The notes beneath the pieces were generated by a model. It had not been told where the DNA came from, ran no database searches, and saw only the letters and a list, made by a program, of their open reading frames with translations. A stretch of 64,000 bases of DNA. Source: RGZA01 sp964568585 (GTDB lineage Bacteria; Pseudomonadota; Alphaproteobacteria; UBA9219; RGZA01). The stretch covers positions 1 through 64,000 of the forward strand of contig CAZMQI010000003.1 in NCBI GenBank assembly GCA_964568585.1, given 5' to 3'. Below are positions 16,448-24,565 of this stretch, one piece after another (within the stretch, counting starts at the first letter, position 1; every line of letters begins with the position of its first letter). The position numbers were made by a program, and so were the translations under genes.

Positions 16448-17652
16448 TGTTGTGGAATAGCACACTTCTTGCATTTAGGGAAATCAGTCGCAACCTCATG
16501 CGCTCTGTCTTGACCATGCTGGGTATAGTCATCGGCGTGGCCGCCGTTGTCACAATGGTGACGCTGGGTAATGGAGCGACAGCATCTGTTACGCAGCAAA
16601 TTTCAAGTCTGGGCAGCAACCTAATTCTGCTGATGCCAGGGCAACGTATGGGCCCTGCCACGAGTTCGACTGCCCCGCTTTTTAAAGTGGCGGATGCCGA
16701 AGCCATTGCCAACCAGATCAGTGGTGCGGCATATGTTGCCCCCACGGCAACAGCAGGTGTTACTGCGGTATCGGGTTCAAAAAACTGGCACACCAATGTA
16801 ACCGGCAGCACGAATGACTATTTCACCGTAGGTAACTGGAAATTGGCAGATGGCCGTATATTCAGCGATTCCGAAGAACGGGGTGGCAAGGCCGTGTGCA
16901 TTCTGGGCGACCGCGTCCGCCGTGAATTATTTGGAGCAGAAAACCCGATTGGCGGGGAAATACGTTTGCAGAAGTTTAGCTGTCAGATCATCGGTATTCT
17001 GATGGCAAAGGGTCAGGGGTCCATGGGTAATGATCAGGATGACATGGTAGTTGCGCCCTTGCGCACTGTGCAACGCCGCCTTAGCGGTAATGAAGATGTC
17101 AATTCCATCATGATTTCGGCGCAAGAAGGCGCAAATACCGAACGCGTTAAAAGTCAGATTGAATTGCTGATGCGAGAACGCCGCAAGCTTAGCTCAGATG
17201 CAGACAATAATTTTAATGTTCTTGATACTAAACAAATTGCCGAAACGCTTTCCGGCACCACGCGGATCATGACAGTTTTGCTGGGCGCAGTGGCAGCGGT
17301 TAGCTTACTCGTTGGCGGCATTGGTATTATGAACATCATGCTGGTCAGTGTGACCGAACGCACGCGGGAAATTGGCATCCGACTTGCCATCGGTGCGCTG
17401 GAACGGGAAGTGCTGCTGCAGTTCCTTGTTGAAGCTGTGGCCTTGTCAGCAGTTGGTGGTCTAATCGGTATTGCCTTGGCAACGGGGGCCTCCATTCTTA
17501 TGTCACAGATGATGCATCTGCCTTACAGCTTTGATGTCCAGATCAATCTTCTGTCTTTTGCTTTCTCGGCGTTTATGGGCGTTATCTTCGGTTACATGCC
17601 AGCCCGCCGTGCTGCGCGGCTCAACCCAATCGACGCGCTAAGGCATGAGTGA
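16447..17652 (+). CDS. MacB-type ABC transporter permease
   Basis: Inner-membrane permease of 401 residues. The ATG at 16447 shares bases with the ATPase stop and has GGAGG upstream; a TTG one codon earlier is less likely. Topology is that of MacB: one N-terminal transmembrane helix (SVLTMLGIVIGVAAVVTMVTLGNG), a large periplasmic domain (about 45-270, the MacB core), then three helices (TVLLGAVAAVSLLVGGIGIMNIMLVSVTERTREIGIRLAIGA and two more) ending PARRAARLNPIDALRHE. It is the last gene of the operon. It acts as a mechanotransmission pump that expels substrate from the periplasm through the TolC-type partner. Confidence 0.93.
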   Translation: MLWNSTLLAFREISRNLMRSVLTMLGIVIGVAAVVTMVTLGNGATASVTQQISSLGSNLILLMPGQRMGPATSSTAPLFKVADAEAIANQISGAAYVAPTATAGVTAVSGSKNWHTNVTGSTNDYFTVGNWKLADGRIFSDSEERGGKAVCILGDRVRRELFGAENPIGGEIRLQKFSCQIIGILMAKGQGSMGNDQDDMVVAPLRTVQRRLSGNEDVNSIMISAQEGANTERVKSQIELLMRERRKLSSDADNNFNVLDTKQIAETLSGTTRIMTVLLGAVAAVSLLVGGIGIMNIMLVSVTERTREIGIRLAIGALEREVLLQFLVEAVALSAVGGLIGIALATGASILMSQMMHLPYSFDVQINLLSFAFSAFMGVIFGYMPARRAARLNPIDALRHE

Positions 17653-17994
17653 CTCAATCACGGAGTCTATGTCTCGGTTATCACAAGATCATCAAAGGAA
17701 TATGATTGATTTTGGGAAGGTTTTTCTAAATTCATAAGCTTTATTTTGCCGGACTTCCTCTGTGAACAGAGCGTGTGTGTGACTGAAAGGTAGGTCACAC
17801 ATGCGGCTAAATATGAAAATAGCCATTCGGCCAAAATCGGTAACGATTAAACTGAGGCGGGCGCGGCATTAGCCGGAGGTGCTGCCACCATGTGCACTCT
17901 CTGCCGTCGAGAGGCGGTAGAATACGGGCTGCAGGCATTTGATATGTCGGGCTTCTCTGGTCAGTAGGCACAACAGCACCGCAGAGCGCGGACT

Positions 17995-18180
17995 AAATGG
18001 TTGTGCTGGCAGTCCCAGCAAACCATCCTCTGATAATATTCCCTGTTTAACAGGGAAAATACAGGGAATTTCTGCGTTTTTAGACTGGTTGCTCCGCAAC
18101 TAGTCTAAAAATGGCTATTTATTACTGTTACAAGTTGTATGCAGTAAACAAATTCCCAGTATAGATAACAGGGAACTTTT
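17995..18180 (+). repeat. Decayed dispersed repeat, copy 2
   Basis: Begins with AAATGGTTGTGCTGGCAGTC as at 7859 and continues with several ACAGGGAA/TTCCC boxes (about 18036, 18053, 18151 and 18170). The boxes are inverted relative to each other. This is probably a remnant of the same element as copy 1. Confidence 0.45.
18077..18111. terminator. Perfect long hairpin, possible terminator
   Basis: TTTTTAGACTGGTTGC and GCAACTAGTCTAAAAA form a 16-pair stem (one G-T pair) with a three-base TCC loop. The A/T ends give a U-run on either strand, so it could terminate transcription from the 18-26 kb operon on the minus strand. Confidence 0.6.
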
Positions 18181-18293
18181 TCAACCGATCAAGGTATTAT
18201 TATCAAGTTACAGCGAGTAATTCTCTGACTAGCAGATAAGTAAAAAAGGATCTGTAAAGGATAAGAGCGGGCGATAGCGTATAGCTCCAAATC

Positions 18294-18437
18294 CTACTTT
18301 TCTAAATCACTGCGCTGCAGTTTAGCGGTTGCTTCTGCATTTTGCGCACGGTTTTTATCTCGAGCTTTTGCTTCGTAGTGCTCGATCACAATGAGGATGA
18401 TCCGTATGATCAAAAAAATTACTAGTACATATTCCAT
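18294..18437 (-). CDS. Putative 47-residue membrane protein
   Basis: Short open frame that starts with ATG at 18437 and ends with TAG at 18294. The translation is MEYVLVIFLIIRIILIVIEH followed by a charged helix (YEAKARDKNRAQNAEATAKLQ). It therefore has one transmembrane segment and an alanine/lysine/arginine-rich tail. It begins 49 bases after the PhoH-like stop on the same strand, so it could be the last gene of that operon. The ribosome-binding site is weak (ACGGA about 12 bases upstream). No family is recognised. The clean hydrophobic-then-charged pattern is the main support. Confidence 0.4.
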   Translation of the reverse strand: MEYVLVIFLIIRIILIVIEHYEAKARDKNRAQNAEATAKLQRSDLEK

Positions 18438-18486
18438 GCAGATTCATTATCCGTAGAATGTAAAAATTATAACATTCGGCGGCTTG

Positions 18487-19836
18487 CTATCCTACATCGC
18501 GTCGCTGTTGTTGTCCGCGCTGGCCTCTCGCGGCAGGAGTTGCTGGCAAATTGGGCTTTGTGTAGCCATTAGTTCCGTTAATAGGATGCCTTGTTTTGGC
18601 TGCCAGATAACCCTTTAACGCGGCATCAATTTTTGGTTGCCACACTGGTAGTAGATTATGCCTTTGTGCATAGGCATCCATAGCAATGGCGATTTCGCGG
18701 GTTGCTTCACTGCGATGAACATCTTCAGGGCCCATATTCACAATCAACGCAATCTTATCAAGGTTGCGGCTTTCGGCCAGAAACGCAACCGCATAAGCAA
18801 GACCGCAGCCATCATCCGCGTTATAATCCGTTTCACGAAGTTGCTTATTATTGATTTGGCGGAAATCTCCCATAATCACCAATCTGGAATTATCACCAAG
18901 ACGGCCCATAATGCCGCGCATCATCGCGGTGGTGACGCCATGTGCTTCATCCAGAATAATGGTGGCGTTGTGAATGGTGCGTCCTTCCAGCTGATCAGGC
19001 AAAACAATTTCAACAATTTCTTGCCCCGGTAATAATCCTTTGGATGGTTTGATGAGGAGTTCGGTTTTCTCCATTGCTTCTTTTTCCGAAAGCCCCCACA
19101 TCTTGAATACTTCAACAATTTTTTCAAAAATGGCGTGGTTATCACGCTTGGTTTTATCATGCTGGGAACCTGGAACCGCGCCAATTTTCTTATGCACACC
19201 GGATTCTTTGCGTGTGGCGACAAGCTTGCTTTTGCGTCCTGCAATAATGTCATCAAGCGCTTGTGCAACAGTCAAAAATGTTTTACCCGAACCAAAATTA
19301 CCAAGTGTCACCACGAAATTGACCCCTGTATCGGCAAGCGCATCGATATAGGGTGTTTGGCCGGGGCTAAGCGCAATACGGGGTTGTGGAGTAATGCCGC
19401 GTAGAAATCCCGGAATTTCGATTTCGTATCTTGAATTCAGGCCTTCGGTCTTGCGTAGCTTTTTAATCCGTTTAGCCAATTCATCCGGGTAATGTTTCTT
19501 TTTTGTATCCTTGTCTTGCTTGATGGCTCGGTAGGCTTCGAAAAACGCGGCTATTAATTTTTTGGCTAGATGAAAATCTGCATCATTCTTAGCCTTAATG
19601 ATAAATGCTTCTTGGCTGGATTCTGCACGTTTAACCTCGGCAATGTCTTCCAGTAGCCCGCTGACCAATTCAAAACGATTGGCATCGGAGATGTTTTCAA
19701 GACGATGTGCTTCAAAAATATCTGTAAGTGAATTTGCGCGGCTGTTCTGATTGCTAGCAGGTTGCCTTGCGCTAACCCCATGTGCTGCTTCGATAAAATG
19801 GCCGTTTGTATGTCCGTTTAATGCGCCTTTTGTCAT
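18487..19836 (-). CDS. PhoH-like P-loop ATPase
   Basis: Protein of 449 residues with an AGGA site seven bases before its ATG. The N-terminal 150 residues are helical and unrecognised. The PhoH-like ATPase core follows: Walker A GNFGSGKT (179-186), Walker B NATIILDEAH (about 290-299) and GDFRQINN (324-330), corresponding to the GDxxQ motif of PhoH. The core lies in SF1-helicase-like P-loop proteins, and PhoH relatives are linked to RNA or stress and are common in phages. The C-terminus is low-complexity (RGQRGQQQRRDVG) and basic, compatible with nucleic-acid binding. It is near the end of an operon with ATP-grasp, Nudix-like, SAHH-like and nucleotidase genes. Confidence 0.8.
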   Translation of the reverse strand: MTKGALNGHTNGHFIEAAHGVSARQPASNQNSRANSLTDIFEAHRLENISDANRFELVSGLLEDIAEVKRAESSQEAFIIKAKNDADFHLAKKLIAAFFEAYRAIKQDKDTKKKHYPDELAKRIKKLRKTEGLNSRYEIEIPGFLRGITPQPRIALSPGQTPYIDALADTGVNFVVTLGNFGSGKTFLTVAQALDDIIAGRKSKLVATRKESGVHKKIGAVPGSQHDKTKRDNHAIFEKIVEVFKMWGLSEKEAMEKTELLIKPSKGLLPGQEIVEIVLPDQLEGRTIHNATIILDEAHGVTTAMMRGIMGRLGDNSRLVIMGDFRQINNKQLRETDYNADDGCGLAYAVAFLAESRNLDKIALIVNMGPEDVHRSEATREIAIAMDAYAQRHNLLPVWQPKIDAALKGYLAAKTRHPINGTNGYTKPNLPATPAARGQRGQQQRRDVG

Positions 19837-19859
19837 TTAATATTCCTTTTCAATATAAG

Positions 19860-20957
19860 TTAAGCCGTCAATGCGGGATGCGTTGCCGGGGAATGGGATG
19901 GGCTTTGGATAATCTCGTTAACTGGGCGTTTGGCTTGTCGCGCTTGCTGTGCTTTAAGGTGAAGCGCGGTAAGGGTGCGTTCAAAAACACTGCGTACTAA
20001 AGCCAGATTTTGTGGTGCGCTACGGATAAAATGTTTGTATCCGGGGTTGCTATTAATCTCGATGATGGAAGGTTGAATGTTGCCGCTGCGCGTATCTTCA
20101 ATGAGGTCAAGGCCGCAATACTCCACGCCGCATTTTTCGTATACATCGCGGCAAAGTTGAGCATATTTTTGTTTAATTGCATCAGTGCATTCAACGGGCT
20201 CGCTACCATCGGAGAGATTACGATTAGAGAGCACGGAAATTTCCGTACCGAATGTTGGTACAGTATTAAGGTTGAGACGATTTGCTTCTAAATGCAGGCG
20301 GATTTTCTCGCTGTGGGGCTTTAATGAAACTTCGCGCCCTTGGCGTTGGAGTATGATTAAGCGCTGCTGTATTAATTGTTTGATGGATGATTTGCCATCG
20401 CCAATGACCGAAAGCGGTTTGCGTGTGTAAGCAAGAATGATTTCACCTTGAACCACCACAATGCGGTATTCTTCACCTGCACATGCCTCCTGCGCGATAA
20501 AAAAGCCTGGCGCTTGCTTTAGTAATTTTTCAACAACGGATTTCAAACTATCTTGGTTACGAATGCAAAAAACGTTTTTACCTTGCGACCCTTGATTGGG
20601 TTTGAGAAAGATGGGGAAGCCAACGCGTTGTGCGAATATTTGTAACTGGCGGTATTCATCAGTTTGGGTGACATCTTGGTCTTTGGGAAACTTATCGCGG
20701 GTTAGCCATACAAATTGCGATGCAGGGGTCGGCATTCCCACTTCTTCCAACATGCGGACCGTTAAATCCTTATCTTTGGCAATTTTTGACGTAACGGATG
20801 AATTAAAATTGGGTTTGCCGCCATGCGTGAATAGGTAAATACCATCCGCAAACTCAAGCCGCATGACGAGTGGACGCGGATGTACAATCTTTACACGCGC
20901 TGCAACCTTTCGCGCAGCTTCAATGAACAAATCCCGTGTGTTGGCGTATTTGCCCAT
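19860..20957 (-). CDS. ATP-grasp ligase (cyanophycin-synthetase/GshF-like type)
   Basis: Protein of 365 residues. ATP-grasp features are FLKPNQGSQGKNV with K119, the AQEACAGEEYRIVVVQGEIILAYTRKP strand pair, SVIGDGKSSIKQLIQ (seen in cyanophycin synthetase and GshF-type domains) and the metal-binding SIIEINSNPGYKH near the C-terminus. Such enzymes join a carboxylate to an amine through an acyl phosphate. About 60 N-terminal residues precede the core, and no Mur-ligase domain is present, so it is not a full cyanophycin synthetase. It is separated from the Nudix-like gene by three bases and from the PhoH-like gene by 23. The substrate is unknown. Confidence 0.8.
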   Translation of the reverse strand: MGKYANTRDLFIEAARKVAARVKIVHPRPLVMRLEFADGIYLFTHGGKPNFNSSVTSKIAKDKDLTVRMLEEVGMPTPASQFVWLTRDKFPKDQDVTQTDEYRQLQIFAQRVGFPIFLKPNQGSQGKNVFCIRNQDSLKSVVEKLLKQAPGFFIAQEACAGEEYRIVVVQGEIILAYTRKPLSVIGDGKSSIKQLIQQRLIILQRQGREVSLKPHSEKIRLHLEANRLNLNTVPTFGTEISVLSNRNLSDGSEPVECTDAIKQKYAQLCRDVYEKCGVEYCGLDLIEDTRSGNIQPSIIEINSNPGYKHFIRSAPQNLALVRSVFERTLTALHLKAQQARQAKRPVNEIIQSPSHSPATHPALTA

Positions 20958-20960
20958 ACG

Positions 20961-22043
20961 TTACATCACAAGGTGCGTGGGTGGTGTGTGTTGGCGGGCG
21001 CTTGGAAGGGATGGTCGTAACTTGGTCCAACCCCTATTAATGCGGCAATAGGTACGGGCTTGTGGTTGTAATCCTTTGCTCAATTCACTGTGCAACGGAT
21101 CATGTCGTGCAATAAGTTCATGGGATGACAGAAACTGCATCACCGCCAATGCCTTGCCGTTTTTGAGGTGTTTGCGCGTTTTAAGTTTGGCCAGTACCTT
21201 TTGTGGTGAAATAATTACAAAACCATCATTCGATTTTACGGTGTGTATGCTTTCAACGCCTTTATCATCGGTAATAGTGACGGTTTTTACGTCATGGCAT
21301 GCCAGTCGTTCAATTTCACGTGGTGAGAGGCCAAGAGTGCTAACTTGCATTGTTTCACGCACAATACTGTAAGGATTTTCACGTGTGCGATTGGTGGTAA
21401 TAACGCCAATCGGTTTAGCTCTACGCATTTGTGCTTCGCTCAGCCCGTATTCATCAAATCCTTCGCTGGCGCGGGTTTGGAATGATGTATCGCCATAGGC
21501 AATCGCGCCCGATAATACATCCCATGTGCTGTCGCCCTTAGCCGCAACAATAACTGGGTTGCGTTTTGCAAGCACCAGATGACCGTTTTGTTCACCGCCA
21601 ATTTGATGGGTAAGTACACATACCGAATGCACCATCAACCCGAGCACATCCAGATTGCGATCATAGGATGCGTATCGCGACCGCTGAGCGTCAATAAGAT
21701 TATCGCCAAGATGTAATCGTTCGCCGCGCAATCCCTTAATATGCTTTTGGGCAATGCAATAGGCTTCAATTTCTTTGATATGAGCCGTTATGTCATCGGC
21801 ATTGGGTGAATCTTTACCCAAATTCAATGATAAAACGCCATCACTATCCATGCTTAGCAAGCGTGCCGCGCCCAACTCATTTGCAAGTCTTTTGAATATG
21901 GCACCCGTTGCAATAATTGTAGGCGAAGTGCCATAGGCGATTTTAAGCGGATAGGTATCATTCCAATCCAGATTATTGGCTTTATCAATTTGGCGTAATA
22001 CACGTGGATGAATATGTGCAGCTTTATTATGCGATTTTGGCAT
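20961..22043 (-). CDS. Nudix-like protein with degenerate Nudix box
   Basis: Protein of 360 residues from the ATG at 22043, which has GGAG eight bases upstream and overlaps the SAHH-like gene by 17 bases. About 140 N-terminal residues are unassigned. Residues 140-205 read like a Nudix fold: GHLVLAKRNP, then GAIAYGDTSFQT and SEGFDEYGL. Aligned to G-x5-E-x7-REUxEExGU, the box at 179-201 has D185 for the first Glu and S193 for Arg, but keeps E194, D197, E198 and G200. It may bind or hydrolyse a nucleoside-diphosphate-linked compound with altered metal binding. The C-terminus is basic. The family call is by eye. Confidence 0.6.
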   Translation of the reverse strand: MPKSHNKAAHIHPRVLRQIDKANNLDWNDTYPLKIAYGTSPTIIATGAIFKRLANELGAARLLSMDSDGVLSLNLGKDSPNADDITAHIKEIEAYCIAQKHIKGLRGERLHLGDNLIDAQRSRYASYDRNLDVLGLMVHSVCVLTHQIGGEQNGHLVLAKRNPVIVAAKGDSTWDVLSGAIAYGDTSFQTRASEGFDEYGLSEAQMRRAKPIGVITTNRTRENPYSIVRETMQVSTLGLSPREIERLACHDVKTVTITDDKGVESIHTVKSNDGFVIISPQKVLAKLKTRKHLKNGKALAVMQFLSSHELIARHDPLHSELSKGLQPQARTYCRINRGWTKLRPSLPSARQHTPPTHLVM

Positions 22044-23382
22044 GCAGGGTCTCCGGTTCTGAAAATTGATTTGCAGGAATTGCTTGCGGGCGTTGCGGTT
22101 GCGGCAATGCCAGCGAATAATTTGATGACATTGGACGCATGAAATGATCGCGGCCAATTTTGGCGACCATGTTTTCGTAACGTGGCTCTAAATCGGTAAC
22201 ACCGGGGCTGTATTGATCTTGATGCTGCGCAAGCTTTACAGTCGCTGCTAATTGTGCAGCCTGGGGTAGATAAATTGCTGGGTCCGTTACACCGGATGGA
22301 TAAACAATATTTGCAGACTCACCATTAAATGGCAGATAGATGCGGTTACCCGTAGCAGTAACCGTGTATTCATAAATATCACCATGGTAGCGCTTGGGTT
22401 TGATGACATTATGTGCAATCAGTTTTTCTAAATCGAGCTCGTCATCGGGCGACGTTGCCGTGAATAAAACTGTACCATCTTTCAATAATGCATAATGTGC
22501 TGGATCAAGTGCGCGGTTGCCGGTTGCGCAGAAAACAATATTGCAGTTACTGAGTAAGTCGTCTTTATCTGCGTAGGGCAATCCTTCTAAACGTGTGGAT
22601 GCAAGCGGATTGACCTCATTCACATATAGGTGACGAAAGCCGCTATTGGCGATGGATTTCGCAACAATGGAACCCATGCGGCCATAACCAATTACGCCAA
22701 TGGTGTTGGCTTCATCATATAAATAACTATTAGCCTGCATCATGTGATCGAAGGCAGCTTGAACAATCAGTTTTGCTGCAGCCACGTCGGCAGGAATTTT
22801 TATGTCAGAACGCCCAACAGAAACGATAGGCCTGTCGGTAATGCCCAACCGTTCATAACGGAAATGTCCGTTGGCGGTATATTCGGTTGCGCCAAGAAAG
22901 CGATTAGGTGAGAAATGGTCAAATAAATCACGCGAACTTTCATATGCAAAATATCCACCATGGTCCAGAATGATGAATGGCTTATCTGGCCTTAAGATAC
23001 CTTCGAATTCTTTTATAAAATCTGGCCCGCCTTTTTTGATTTTTTGTTTATCCCAATCCAGAATGGGAAAGCTTTGCGCTTTTAAAAATTCTGCAACATC
23101 GGGGTGGCGTGTACCTGTTGAGTTTTTAACGATAATGCCGCGAATATTGCCGATATGGGCTAGGCTTTGGACAAGCGGCGGGGCGTTACGATAGGCGTGA
23201 ATAACAATAATGACGTCAATATCTGGGTATGGCCCGGTGCTTTTTGAACGGGCAATGACTTCATTGAAATAATCAAGCGCACGTTGATTGGTGCCGAAAT
23301 CAAACTCACCCATCGCCAAAGCTTTTTCTGCGCCTTGCAAGCGTTCGTAACGTCTTGTTTCTCTACCGTGGCGTGGGGTCAT
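22027..23382 (-). CDS. S-adenosylhomocysteinase-like NAD-binding protein
   Basis: Protein of 451 residues with the layout of S-adenosyl-L-homocysteine hydrolase but far diverged. Segments that line up by eye are IILDHGGYFA (SAHH ILDDGGDLT), ATEYTANGHFRYE (SAHH EETTTGVHRLY), and KIPAD at 195-199, where K and D four residues apart match the SAHH catalytic Lys/Asp. The NAD-binding motif is GVIGYGRMGS (229-238). Canonical SAHH residues at the C-terminus that close over NAD are not evident; the tail is proline-rich. It sits among a 5'-nucleotidase, a Nudix-like and an ATP-grasp gene, and so may act on a nucleoside thioether or related compound. True SAHH activity is uncertain. Confidence 0.65.
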   Translation of the reverse strand: MTPRHGRETRRYERLQGAEKALAMGEFDFGTNQRALDYFNEVIARSKSTGPYPDIDVIIVIHAYRNAPPLVQSLAHIGNIRGIIVKNSTGTRHPDVAEFLKAQSFPILDWDKQKIKKGGPDFIKEFEGILRPDKPFIILDHGGYFAYESSRDLFDHFSPNRFLGATEYTANGHFRYERLGITDRPIVSVGRSDIKIPADVAAAKLIVQAAFDHMMQANSYLYDEANTIGVIGYGRMGSIVAKSIANSGFRHLYVNEVNPLASTRLEGLPYADKDDLLSNCNIVFCATGNRALDPAHYALLKDGTVLFTATSPDDELDLEKLIAHNVIKPKRYHGDIYEYTVTATGNRIYLPFNGESANIVYPSGVTDPAIYLPQAAQLAATVKLAQHQDQYSPGVTDLEPRYENMVAKIGRDHFMRPMSSNYSLALPQPQRPQAIPANQFSEPETLHAKIA

Positions 23383-23395
23383 TCACTAAATCTTT

Positions 23396-24565
23396 CTAAA
23401 CAGGTTCAGGAAACGTGGTGGCAAGATGTGTACGCGAAAATGCAAGGCCTTTGCTGCGTAAGGTCTTGATGAAGGTTTGCACGCGCTCGAACGAATTGGT
23501 GTGGCATGCCCATGTTGAAAGGCTTTGCGGTACGCGCACATGCCCGGTGGCTGAGATATTCGCAGCGCGCGCGGCGTGAATGTGTGACGCACTATCATCT
23601 ACAAACAGCAGCGGCACGCGCGTGGAATGGGCTTTGCTGCTCGGGGATGCCATCATTTCTGCTTTTGCCAAATCAATACTTTGATAGGTTGGCAAACTGA
23701 TGGTGCTGAGATTGTTTAATCCCCATCCCCGCAGGGTTTTAATAGCGCGGTGGAGCGCATTGCCTGAACGCGCAGTGAGTAAACGAATATCTACAAAATG
23801 GCTGAGGCCAAGTATAAATGGCGCTAATGGGCCATAGGGCACAGGCGTGTTTTCCAACGCTTTTTCATGCGTGTTATAAGATGTAACCGCGCGCCCGTCG
23901 CTTGCACCATAACGGCGTAAGGCTTGTTGAAAAAAGTTTTCAGATTGGCGGTCGGCTAGTACACCATCAAAATCTACAAAGATTTGAAACGCTTTTTGGC
24001 TTAGCTCAAACAGCGTGTTGAGACTTTTTGTTTTTAAAATCTTTTGTGCTGTTTGAAGTTCTTGTTCGGATATACCGCTGGCTACAAAATGTGCAGCGGG
24101 GATTCCGCGATCCAGCGCCTTGGTGACCAGTTCGGCGTGGCTGCTGAAATACACATCGGCGCGAAGGCGCGATAAATCCTCCAATAAATCATCCTCGTGG
24201 CCACGGTTATAGGTTTTATGATGAAACGCAAATTGGCCATTTTCATAAAACCCAAGCTGCATCAGCGATTTTTCAACCTTTATCGCCGCTGCGCCGTGGT
24301 TCATGGAAACCAGCACCAAATCAAATACGCGCATGCCGGATAGTTTGTTGATGTGTAATAATAGACGTGCGAGTGGATACAGTGCACCGGGAACAAACGG
24401 TTTATCTTCCGTTTGTTCCATATGCTGTACATAGGCGGCTTCACCCTGTGACTGGAACACGTTGTCTGCTTCGCGCGTGTCCACTAACACTGAACTGCCA
24501 AACGCCACGCGCAATAAGTAACGCGGCGTTTCAGAGCTGTACGAGGGGCGCGAAGGTGCGTTCAT
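23396..24565 (-). CDS. Cytosolic 5'-nucleotidase, cN-I family (HAD fold)
   Basis: Protein of 389 residues that resembles vertebrate cN-IA/NT5C1A along much of its length. Visible matches are AFGSSVLVDTREADNVFQSQ, GEAAYVQHMEQTEDKPFVPG, VLVSMNHG, VDFDGVLAD with the HAD nucleophile D198 and acid D200, RLLTARSGNALHRAIKTLRGWG, and FVDDSASHI. These nucleotidases dephosphorylate (deoxy)nucleoside monophosphates, AMP in particular. The start overlaps by one base the stop of the large metallophosphoesterase gene, which makes co-translation likely. Such proteins are sparse in bacteria. The family is confident. Preference for AMP is by homology. Confidence 0.85.
   Translation of the reverse strand: MNAPSRPSYSSETPRYLLRVAFGSSVLVDTREADNVFQSQGEAAYVQHMEQTEDKPFVPGALYPLARLLLHINKLSGMRVFDLVLVSMNHGAAAIKVEKSLMQLGFYENGQFAFHHKTYNRGHEDDLLEDLSRLRADVYFSSHAELVTKALDRGIPAAHFVASGISEQELQTAQKILKTKSLNTLFELSQKAFQIFVDFDGVLADRQSENFFQQALRRYGASDGRAVTSYNTHEKALENTPVPYGPLAPFILGLSHFVDIRLLTARSGNALHRAIKTLRGWGLNNLSTISLPTYQSIDLAKAEMMASPSSKAHSTRVPLLFVDDSASHIHAARAANISATGHVRVPQSLSTWACHTNSFERVQTFIKTLRSKGLAFSRTHLATTFPEPV

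Larger units (their letters stand above)
17653..18293. other. Hairpin-rich intergenic DNA without a convincing gene
   Basis: About 640 bases between the efflux operon and the 18-30 kb cluster. It contains a GTGTGAC/GTCACAC hairpin (17777-17800), copy 2 of a dispersed repeat (17995 onwards), a TTCCCTGTT/AACAGGGAA palindrome near 18040 and a 16-base-pair hairpin at 18077-18111. A 76-codon frame at 17869-18099 (minus) crosses these repeats and looks like chance coding. Confidence 0.6.

Noticed and set aside
17869..18099. 76-codon open frame on the minus strand
   Set aside because: It lies in repeat and hairpin DNA with no start signal; likely chance.
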